This document shows, in pieces, positions 55,603-64,000 of a DNA stretch of 64,000 bases. Below the pieces are notes generated by a model. That model saw only the letters and a program-made list of their open reading frames with translations, had not been told where the DNA came from and ran no database searches. How positions within the stretch are numbered: the stretch's first letter is position 1; each line of letters opens with the position of its first letter. This DNA is from Agrostemma githago (taxonomy: Eukaryota; Streptophyta; Magnoliopsida; Caryophyllales; Caryophyllaceae): NCBI GenBank assembly GCA_958450325.1, contig OY288243.1:67626606-67690605 (forward strand), in the 5' to 3' direction. The position numbers and the translations under genes are program-made.

Positions 55603-57254
55603 TGTTGGAGTTTTAAATACCTCGCAAGTGCACGATTATATCGTTGCACTAGAAAGGATCGGTCCACAAGGAGTGTAGTGATTCCTAATCGCTTTAACTC
55701 TAAGTATTTATCTAAGTCGATAGAAATAAGGTGATGGTAAACTAAGACTAGATGAATAAATGATAACTAAAATAAGGAATGACTAAAAAGAAAGTAAAAC
55801 TAAAATAAGAAATAGTGATAGCTAAAGGAATAACGATTGATAAGAATAAAAAGGGACTAGGGAACGATGTCGCTTCAATCCACCTAAATCGCACCAAAAT
55901 ATATCGAGTATCGAAGAAATCGGGGTCAAGGGCGAAGTTGTATGCGTTCTAGGTCGGTCACCTCCCTCACGGGTTCGTGTCCGGCTAATTTCCCCGTTTA
56001 CCTCCCTCCTGGGTTCGTAAGACGAAATCCAAAAGTCAAATCCGAGGCTCACTCCCGTGATAAATCTCAAACCGACTCAAGTCAAAAGGGTACACATACT
56101 AGTGTGAAGGATACCACACTAGACACCACTCCCGTGTTCGATCTAGTACGGTAAGACAAGATAAAGAGGTCAAACCGGTTACCCATCCTAATCGACTCCC
56201 ATCGATGACCAAGGGACTAGGACCGTCTCAAACCTCTAAACCAAGATAATCCAAAATCCCCAACAACACTTCACCCAATCACCCAATTCAATCAATACAA
56301 AACATACAAAAGGCGCAATTTAGGCGAATTTAGGCTTCATCGACCCCTAGTGGGTGACTACTCACCAATCATGGCTAAATGAGTGGAATTAAGAGTAAAG
56401 GTGGAATCTGTAACTATGAACATTCTTAATAATTGAATTTTACTACTAATCATGCAAAAGTTGTCAAATTGGGGAATTCTAATAGGATGAACAAAACATA
56501 CATACAACCATGAAAGGAGGAATTGTATCAAAGATAAGCTAAGTAAACAAACAACAAATGTAAAAACTAAGAATTTGAGGAAAACAATGAAGGAAAACAA
56601 AATTTAACTAAAGATTAGAGATTACCCAAAGGATGGAGAGACAAGGAAAAAATAATAATAAAAGAAAATAATATAAAGCTTGAATCTTGAACAAGAGGAT
56701 GAAAATCTTCAAAAGAAAAATACAACTTCTCTCTAGAAAACCCAAGAAATTCAAAAGTAGATCTAGGAAATGATTAAAGCTTGGGAGGCAAAATAAGAAT
56801 TAGCTTATTTATATGTTGTAATTAGGTTACACAAAAACCGGGTCGAAAAACAGAGGAAATAGAAATCTGGAGTTGCGCACGGCGAGAGTGTTACGTCTGG
56901 TGACTTACGCACGGCGAGAGTGTTACGTCTGGTGACTTACGCACGGTCGACACTCCCCCTGCCAGAGTTACGCACGGTCGACCGTGCTTAACTCATTCTT
57001 CCTATATTTTTTCGTTTTTGATCTTCTACGCGCTTGTTTGGGCTCGAACTCGGTCCATGAGTCTCCTTTTACTCGGGCATGTTCGGGTTTCATCGTTTTC
57101 GACACGGAAATGCCTAAAAACAAACGACAAACAAAAAAAACCTGTGTAATACAAAAGATAGGCGAGATGAGCCAAAATACCTAAGAAAATGCGATAAATT
57201 GAGGATAAATAAACGTCTAAAAGGCGTAATATGCGGTCAATAACGGAGTTATCA
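55603..57254 (-). repeat. Athila-like element 1, 3' LTR
   Basis: Element-strand ends TGATAACTCCG (57254) and GTATTTAAAACTCCAACA (55603), 1652 bp. The terminal part TGTGGACCGATCCTTTCTAG is the kind of sequence that ends Athila LTRs. A polypurine tract lies directly upstream (57255-57268), so this is the 3' LTR. The region 56870-56985 carries repeated GCACGGTCGACCGTGC-type dyads and two copies of a 40-odd-bp unit (GCACGGCGAGAGTGTTACGT). Lineage assignment is by general features, not by pol sequence. Confidence 0.82.
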
Positions 57255-57291
57255 ACCTCCTCACACTAGACATTTACTCGTCCTCGAGTAA
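57255..57291 (-). promoter_or_regulatory. Athila-like 1 polypurine tract with AGGA hairpin
   Basis: The element strand reads stem TTACTCG / CGAGTAA with loop AGGA (57274-57291), six bases, then TAGTGTGAGGAGGT and the LTR start TGATAAC. The 7-bp stem is perfect. Confidence 0.88.
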
Positions 57292-58899
57292 GCGCGACAA
57301 AGGCGAAGACAATCACCTAGGCTACAAGGATTGAATGCACAATATAAGCATCCCTCGACCACTAGACTATTACTAACCACATGCGTATTAGCGCACTAAA
57401 CGCCCCTTCAACTCACAACGACATACCATGAGGATAGGTATCCTTTTGCAAGGCAAGTTGGGTCTTGCACAAAACTTTTGACACAAACATTCAATCAAGC
57501 AAACAAATACAAGAAATGTTTGCATCACAAAAAAGGAAAACACTGTCACCCTCATCAAGACGGCGGGAAAAAGCACTAATCATCCACCTATTATGAAAAC
57601 TAACATTCTCAAACTAGTTAACCTACAAGACATGGACAAAAATCTAATACTATAGCTACAAATTACTACGAACATCGATAATCTAGCGAATTTCCTCCCA
57701 ACCTTCCAAATAAACTACAAAGAGGGTGTAAGATTGCGTGGAAAGGTAGAACTGTGGCGTTATAAAACGCTATAGGTAAGTGTGTCTTGACCTCTTTATG
57801 AAATAAAGAGAAGGGTCGTCTCAAAACTCAATGTGACCAAATAATCCGAGTGAAATGGAAATAGAAAAGTGGTAGTTCCAATGTCCGGTTCACCACCGCT
57901 ATCCTCCTTCCTCAGGAACTCAGTCCCTCGATAGGCCCTTCACGATGGCTCCCCAATCAAAGGAAGATTTATTTTGAGATGTGGTGATTTTTCTTCGACT
58001 TTCATTGTTTTTCATTTCTTTCCTTCTCCCCTTGTTTTCTTTTCAATTTCTTCTTCTTCTTTTCTTTCTTTTTCGATTTTTCTTTTTCTAATTTTTTTTC
58101 ATTTTTTTTCTCTCTGTTTTTTTTTCCTGAAGAAGTGGGGAGAACATCACACAAGAGAATCACCAAAAGCAAAAATTATTGTGGAAAGTATTTATGATAG
58201 TTGATAGATAAACTTGGATTATAAAAACGGTCACAAAGAATAATGGTCACCTAGGGACACGAGACACGATAACCAAGGAGTTTTCACACCACGGGTGATC
58301 AAAATGGTCAAGTGCAAACCCCCGAGTAATCTATTTGGTAGGAAGGGTGGACCTAAGCTAGAATATCGACAAACCTAGTATCTTAAGGCTATTCTACTAG
58401 ATTTGAGTCCTACATCAAGGTAAGTAAAACTAATAAGAAAATATAGGTTTCAAAAACAAGTTTCAAGACTAGGTTTTCAAAAAAACATTAACACTACCCT
58501 AAGTCACACTAAACTAGACACTAATCACACAAAAATAAAGAAAAACAAACAAAACAAAACACAAGAGTACCAATTTCCATGTGCATGCAAACAACCACCA
58601 ACCCAAATGTTCATCATGAACCTCCAATACAATCAAAATCTCATCCTCCTTCAACAAGTATAGAAAAGAGAATAAGGTAGAAAGAATATACCGGAGCAAT
58701 CTTCCTCCATTTACCTAAGATTTTGATTAGTGGCGTCCGACGGGTTGTTTACCTACCCAAAGGAAAAAGGGAAACAACACAAAAACAAACATATATACAA
58801 ATGCTACACTAAGATAAACTAGAAATAAAATATTTTTGGATTTTGAGAATTTTGAAATTTTTATGGTTTTTTAATTTTTTTTAAAAGAACGAAAATAAG
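57292..58899 (-). other. Athila-like 1 internal non-coding region
   Basis: Between the two hairpin/purine modules. AT-rich with a long T-run and CTTCTT tracts at 57990-58130. No coding. Confidence 0.6.
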
Positions 58900-58940
58900 A
58901 CTCCTCCCCACACTTGAACCTTGCATTGTCCTCAATGCAA
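58900..58940 (-). promoter_or_regulatory. Athila-like 1 second (internal) purine tract with AGGA hairpin
   Basis: Element strand: 8-bp perfect stem TTGCATTG / CAATGCAA around AGGA (58921-58940), then GGTTCAAGTGTGGGGAGGAG. The layout equals that next to the 3' LTR but lies about 1.65 kb upstream. It could be a central-type polypurine tract. Confidence 0.82.
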
Positions 58941-59567
58941 AATGCAAGATGGAAAGTATCTAAGGGACTAAAAAACAAGGAAAAGTTAAGAAAAATAAAT
59001 AAGCTAAGAAAAACTAAAAGAAAATAAAATAAAATAAAAAAACAAAATTGGATTTTTCAAGTGGTGCTTTAGTGTAATCAAGTCACTAAAGCACCGGGAG
59101 CAAACTTTTTGGATATTTCAAAAGGATTTCCATTGTAATCACATCACCGAAAATCCGGGAGCATAATTTTGGATTTTTCAAAATGGAAATTCGTTGTAAT
59201 CACATCACCAAAAATCCGAGAGCAATCATCTTCCTCTCAACACTCACCACTATCAAAGTACCAAGTTTCCAAGTACAAATTCACCAATTACAAAATTCAC
59301 CAATTTATAAAATTTTCACCAAAAACTCACCAAATCTCAAGTATAAACTCACATCCAAACCATCACCACCAACACCCTCCAATTCTCACCACCACCCTAC
59401 TCCACCCCTCACCACACCATACAACCACACTACTCCACAACAATCACCAACACACCCCAAAGCCACCTCCCCACACTAAGACAAAAGCATGAAGTTCATT
59501 GGGGAGGGGGGAAGCGAGAATAGAAGTTATCAAAAAATGAATTGAAGGAATTCTCAATTTGGTTTAT
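58941..59567 (-). other. Athila-like 1 internal sequence, interrupted by element 2
   Basis: Includes three near-copies of a block with CAAGTCACTAAAGCACCGGGAGCAA or AATCACATCACCGAAAATCCGG (59070-59225), given here by its parts, and a CA-rich stretch (59340-59480). Another GTGTGGGGAGG lies at 59470-59480 without an AGGA hairpin. The long plus-strand frames are shadows of the CA-rich stretch. Confidence 0.5.
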
Positions 59568-60956
59568 TGATATGGCTAAAGTCGCATCACCAAATCAAGT
59601 TATCCTAATACTACTAACAAGAAGCTAGTGGTAAGTAGGGAATCGTATCCACAGGGAAATGGTCAAATTGTCTAATAGCTAAGATTCTAAATTGCTAGAA
59701 ACAATTGGTTTGATTGATTAATTAAGACTAGAAATATGTAATCAAAAATATGAATTAATCAATTAAAGGAAATCTAGGGATATGGATTCACAATGAGTAG
59801 ACAAATGATCATGCAAGAATAAACGATAAACACACAAACATGCTAGTTGGCTATAATACGTCCTCTCGGATCGAAATTCAACCTAGGAAGACACTAACGG
59901 GCTCTCGCTACTTATTAGACTTTCTACCGAATCACATGCGGGCCTAATCTCAACTCGGCTCTCGCACATGAACTGAAACTTCCCTAATTCGATTAACAAG
60001 TTGTGGCCTTTAACAAATTAATCGTCTTTTAAAGCATGTAAACAAGGCACTAGCATATATATGAATTCATCAAATATCCAACAAGAACTTAAATTCTACC
60101 CATCGATCCCCCTTGACCCTAGTAACGGAATTAGCTACTCATAATTAAATTGACACAAAATAAACAATTGATAATGAAACGCATAATGATCGATACGGAA
60201 AAAGGAAAACTAATAAAATCAATACCATAAATGAAAATAAACAATTAAGAACATAGAAGATGAATAAGTAATATGAAGCTAATTGAAATGATTACCGATT
60301 GGAAATTGTAGCAAGAACAAGAGTAAATCTTCCAACTAGAGAATGAAAATAGTAATATTATTCTAATACTAGGCTTAGGGTTCTTAGGAATGAAAAAAAG
60401 GTACGTTCAAAACTGATACAAAGCATCCCTATATAGCCAAAGAAAGAAGAAGCTGAAAAGACACTACAGTTATGTCGTCCCGAATCGGGATAATAGCCGT
60501 CCCAATTCGGAATTAAAGTTGTCCCATGGGAAGAGGGCCGTCCCGATTCGGGACAGCTGAAAAATCCACTATTGCTCAATTTTCTTCATTTTGCCGTGAG
60601 TGAGGCAATAGGGACGACGTCCATCCCTAGGGATGGACCTCGGGACCAACAAAAAGGACTCCTCTAGTCTTCTAAACTTCATGATATGGTTCCAACTTGA
60701 CTCGGGATCACTTCGTGACATCCACGCAACCTCGATAGCAACACCTAGCTTGTGGATAAATAGTCACCGACCTCCATGTGAGCCATGATGAAAGGGAAAA
60801 GGCGCCCATATCGCCTATTTTCCTACGAAACCAACAAAACACTACAAAACACACTAGAGGAGAAGATTAGTTCCCAAAAACGCTCCTAAGAGCGCATTTA
60901 ACACGATAAATACATGGGAAAAAGAGGATAAAAGCATATAAAATATTAATACATCA
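59568..60956 (-). repeat. Athila-like element 2, 3' LTR
   Basis: Element-strand ends TGATGTATTAATATTT (60956) and GACTTTAGCCATATCA (59568), 1389 bp. CCCTGTGGATACGATTCCCT near its end is typical of Athila LTRs. A purine tract precedes it (60957-60969). GTCCCGAATCGGGAC-type dyads recur at 60477-60555. The left flank is element 1 internal sequence, so element 2 is nested in element 1. Confidence 0.85.
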
Positions 60957-60995
60957 AAATCCCCCAAACCGAACTCTTGCTTGTCCTCAAGCAAG
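60957..60995 (-). promoter_or_regulatory. Athila-like 2 polypurine tract with AGGA hairpin
   Basis: Element strand: 8-bp perfect stem CTTGCTTG / CAAGCAAG around AGGA (60976-60995), AGTTC, then GGTTTGGGGGATTT and the LTR TGATG. Confidence 0.9.
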
Positions 60996-62360
60996 CATCA
61001 TCAAACATGACAAAACAAGAGCGGTAAACAAAACCAAGTATCCCAAAAATGACAAATCCCATTGACAAGCTCTAGCAAGTTCACAATTCAATCTCAATTC
61101 AAACACGGGATGAAAGATAAGCGCAAATGGTTTAGAATTACATGGCAAAAATATGAGGGAGACAAGTACTAAGACATTTTAACTCTTGCATGATCTTTAT
61201 TGATATCGGACTCCTCACGGGTTCACTCTTCACTCATTTTGTGAACGGGTAGTATATTGTGAGAACACTCACCTACTACGACTCATAAGAATGCGCCCAC
61301 AACGTAGGATGATAAACATTCCAAATTCCATTGACAATTTATCACAATTTGCACAAAAGAAGCTAAGAAAAGGACAAGAGAAGGCTCAGGTGAAGGGTAG
61401 AAGGTGGACAAACGTTATGGACATGTGGAGCTAAAGGTTAAACTAGCAATAATCCAAACGCGCTAAGAATGCTCAAACCACGACAAACACCACTTAGTCT
61501 TCATTACATCAATACAAAACATCATATGTATTGGAATATAACTTCAACTAACATCACTTCCCAATTCAGTAACAATTATAAACAACTTGGAAGTAACATA
61601 ATCTTTTCTTTCACTTTTTCTTCTTGTTTTTTCTTTTTTTTTTCATCTTCTTTTTCAACATTTTTTTTTCCTTTTCTTTCAACTTCATTTTTCATTTTTC
61701 TGCAAAAGAAACCTTGGGAATTAGCAATCTCGGAAATAATTGTCACATTATTATCAACATTCAGCACAATAACCTTAATGAGCACCCATAACGCATCCGA
61801 TAATTACTAGCTTAACAAGGTAGGCATGATATTTGTAGCTAAATATTGTGGGATATAAAAATAAGCATGTCAGCTCAAAAGGCTAAGATATATTATGTGA
61901 GAAAACAACGAAATAGCTTCAAGTGCAAACTGATCAAAAACATCACGGAAAATGGAACAAAAACCATTCATGTGCGTAATTATCCAACGCATACTACGAG
62001 GAGACCTACTCTCACCTAAAGAAGATCGATTAAACATGAATCAATCCAAAAGGCTCTAAAACTCGCATTTTGTAGCTTACCAACGTCAAGGATCAAGTAT
62101 ACTTTGTCTTAGTCGCACTCGCATCATCACATACAAAAATGCCAAAACATCACCAAAATGTACAAATCCTGAAAACCAAGCTTAAAAAGAGATATGAACG
62201 GAAAACCGTACAGCTATGCAAGGGGATAAGCACAACGGGATAACAACAAACCCATGGACAATGAACAACTGATTTTTTTTTAGAAACAATTTTTTCAAAT
62301 TTTTTTCTTTTTATATTTTTTAGATTTTTCAAATCAAACAAAACAACTATATAAACCAAT
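60996..62360 (-). other. Athila-like 2 internal non-coding region
   Basis: AT-rich, with a T-rich run (61605-61700) comparable to that of element 1. No coding; frames here are low in complexity. Confidence 0.6.
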
Positions 62361-62399
62361 CCCTCCCCCAAGCTAGAACGACACATTGTCCTTAATGTG
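62361..62399 (-). promoter_or_regulatory. Athila-like 2 second (internal) purine tract with AGGA hairpin
   Basis: Element strand: stem CACATT / AATGTG with loop AGGA and one A-C mismatch at the loop base (62382-62399), then AGCTTGGGGGAGGGATTGG. It follows the env-position ORF by about 420 bp and lies 1.4 kb before the 3' LTR module. Confidence 0.8.
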
Positions 62400-62822
62400 G
62401 CAAAACACAACAAACCAAAAAATTGTCTTCCGGCGCAAAAGGCCACAATTCAATCATAGCGTGCTAAAAAGAGAGATGAGGATTGACAAATAAAAGAAAA
62501 ACTAAGCGAGGACACATACGACATTTGTAGAAACCTTCCCAAGCTAGGTTGAAAGTGGGCACTGTTCCATTCCATTCATTCGAGCATCATTACACCATGA
62601 TTCTTGAGTACCTGAAAAGGACAAGGCTAACACAAAACTAAAAAACCAAAAACCTATTGTCCGATCAATTACAACAAAACCAAATTGTCTAAATCAAACC
62701 AAAACAAGTCCAAAAAATGATAAAAGGAAAAAGTGGTCAAAAAATCCAACAGCGAAAAAAAAAATAATAAAAATAAAAATCTCAAAACTACTCTAAAAAC
62801 ACAGGTTGTCTCCCGCGTTGTT
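62400..62822 (-). other. Spacer between env-position ORF and internal hairpin
   Basis: AT-rich, no coding signal; A-runs at 62750-62775. Confidence 0.55.
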
Positions 62823-63965
62823 TTATCGTTCTGCATGACTTTTTTTTTCATAAACGACACCATCTTCGTCTTTCTTTAAAAATCCCATCAATGCCCGTAG
62901 TAGCAAATCATATTCCTGCGCATGAGAAATATGAAAGTAATCATAAGTCATTGACAAGGTATAAACGATATAAATCAAAATGAATAGATGCAATATCTTA
63001 TCAAACCCAGCACCAGTTCTAACACGAATACTCCACTCATTAGCAGGAGATGAAGTATAAAGCTTCTCATCATGACACACAATGTTAAAATCCACCGGGA
63101 AATCATTATCAAAATTTAAATTAGATGGATTAGTAGATTTACCTCTCATCAAATCAAATGAAATGAGGAAAATAGGAAAGAGTTTACCAACATTGATGTC
63201 AAGCAGTTCATAGGCGCATAATGGTAGTAGGGAAGCCAAACACGGAGGCGGACCGGGAGTGCACAACGGTGGCACTAGACATGGAGGAGGATAGAGTAAA
63301 GGAGCTGAGGGAACTACTTCCATATGTACGTTGGGAGAGAAGGTAATCGGCATGAAAACCAAGGAATTCTTCAACCCAATGTTATTTTCATTATTCCCTC
63401 GAACCTCAAAATCAAAATCAAGAGATTCCATGGTATCTTCATCACTAAACTCCTCACTAAAAAGTCTCACGGGTCCTTCACAATCGTCATTCTTAATGGC
63501 GTCAATAACTAAGGACTCGAGGAGGACCTCATCACAACAAGTCTCAACGATGGTCTCCTCAATAGTATTAATAGCATCAACAAGGGGTTTCTTAGGAACA
63601 ACTGGAGGAGTTCCTTCAAGAGACTCAGAAGGGGCTATTATATTGGCTTCTCTAGGCGGATGCTCGCTATGATTCACTATCTCGATTGACTCGCCAACAA
63701 CAAGGGTCATCTCGAGAGTGGTAGTCTCAACAATATGGGGGATTGGGTCAATGGTAGATGGAACATTAAACCAAAAACTCGGTCCATCGTCATCGTCATC
63801 ATCGTTATCCAACAATTCATGATTATCAAAAATTTGAGACTCACATGGAGGAGCATGATAATCACTAAGATAAGTGGTTACCGTATGTCGAGCCGTATTA
63901 CAAGTATCCTCGCAAGCTTGTTGTAGAAACATTGCGTCACTCGCAACCTCATTTTGGAACGACAC
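62823..63965 (-). CDS. Env-position extra ORF of Athila-like element 2
   Basis: A 380-codon open frame. The N-terminal two thirds is acidic and low in complexity (NDDDDDDGPSFWFNVPST, ESLDFDFEVRG), followed by a proline-rich stretch (PPPCLVPPLCTPGPPPCL) at about 225-250. A more ordered C-terminal region holds CHDEKLYTSSPANEWSI and RTGAGFDKI, then a hydrophobic segment LHLFILIYIVYTLSM (about residues 325-340). Athila elements often carry such an env-like ORF between pol and the 3' LTR, usually with a transmembrane segment; here only position and the hydrophobic helix support that. The Met at 63965 may not be the real start since no upstream sequence can be judged. It is intact, which is unusual in this window. 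Confidence 0.6.
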   Translation of the reverse strand: MSFQNEVASDAMFLQQACEDTCNTARHTVTTYLSDYHAPPCESQIFDNHELLDNDDDDDDGPSFWFNVPSTIDPIPHIVETTTLEMTLVVGESIEIVNHSEHPPREANIIAPSESLEGTPPVVPKKPLVDAINTIEETIVETCCDEVLLESLVIDAIKNDDCEGPVRLFSEEFSDEDTMESLDFDFEVRGNNENNIGLKNSLVFMPITFSPNVHMEVVPSAPLLYPPPCLVPPLCTPGPPPCLASLLPLCAYELLDINVGKLFPIFLISFDLMRGKSTNPSNLNFDNDFPVDFNIVCHDEKLYTSSPANEWSIRVRTGAGFDKILHLFILIYIVYTLSMTYDYFHISHAQEYDLLLRALMGFLKKDEDGVVYEKKSHAER

Positions 63966-64000
63966 GTTATTGTGAATATAAACTAATGCCTCACCCTCAT

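Noticed and set aside
57990..58130. T-rich tract as promoter or coding region (57974-58204)
   Set aside because: Low-complexity pyrimidine run; no start region or domain.
63324..63926. Plus-strand frames opposite the env-position ORF
   Set aside because: Shadows of the longer minus-strand frame.

Overview
The window is repeat-rich nuclear DNA from a flowering plant, most likely a eudicot. The evidence is the TE content: Ty1/copia, Ty3/gypsy (Tekay chromovirus, Tat and Athila-like), an L1-type LINE with a plant-style RNase H tail, CACTA transposons, Stowaway MITEs, and fragments of plant PWP2 and RPT2 genes. I see no intact host gene, no rRNA or tRNA gene, and nothing bacterial or viral. Nearly all coding signal is mobile-element coding sequence, most of it broken. 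The species cannot be fixed from the sequence.

Layout. 1-1006: tail of a plant-mobile-domain (PMD)-like pseudogene with visible introns. 1031-8340: truncated CACTA end, an ACCGGTT-rich repeat, and a complete non-autonomous CACTA (3351-7105, TSD AAT). 8341-33786: relics of a Tat-lineage Ty3/gypsy element on the minus strand with a PMD-like reading frame in antisense at its 3' side. Into this went a copia element (9236-18422, TSD TATTC) and an 11.3-kb CACTA (20352-31654, TSD CTG). The large CACTA carries broken exons of the 26S proteasome ATPase gene RPT2 and the ribosome-biogenesis WD40 gene PWP2, and is itself riddled with small elements sitting in TA or GA microsatellites.

33792-41200 is a decayed Tekay chromovirus, minus strand, with one 2.9-kb LTR. 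43534-49184 is an almost intact L1-type LINE with a poly(A) tail and a 17-bp TSD. 51785-54571 is a solo LTR with TSD CTCTC. 55603-64000 holds two nested Athila-like elements, minus strand, of which only the 3' halves are present; the second carries a 380-codon env-position ORF.

Most notable observation: every recognisable (+)-strand priming polypurine tract here is preceded on the element strand by a short perfect or near-perfect hairpin. In five Ty3/gypsy cases the loop is a tetranucleotide (AGGA four times, ATGA once), while the stem sequences differ completely. The two Athila-like elements each have two such hairpin-plus-purine modules about 1.4-1.6 kb apart. The copia element has a related arrangement, also duplicated. 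This looks like a structural cis-element kept by covariation. Second is the chimeric RPT2/PWP2 gene capture by the large CACTA, and third the strong clustering of MITE-like elements in dinucleotide microsatellites.
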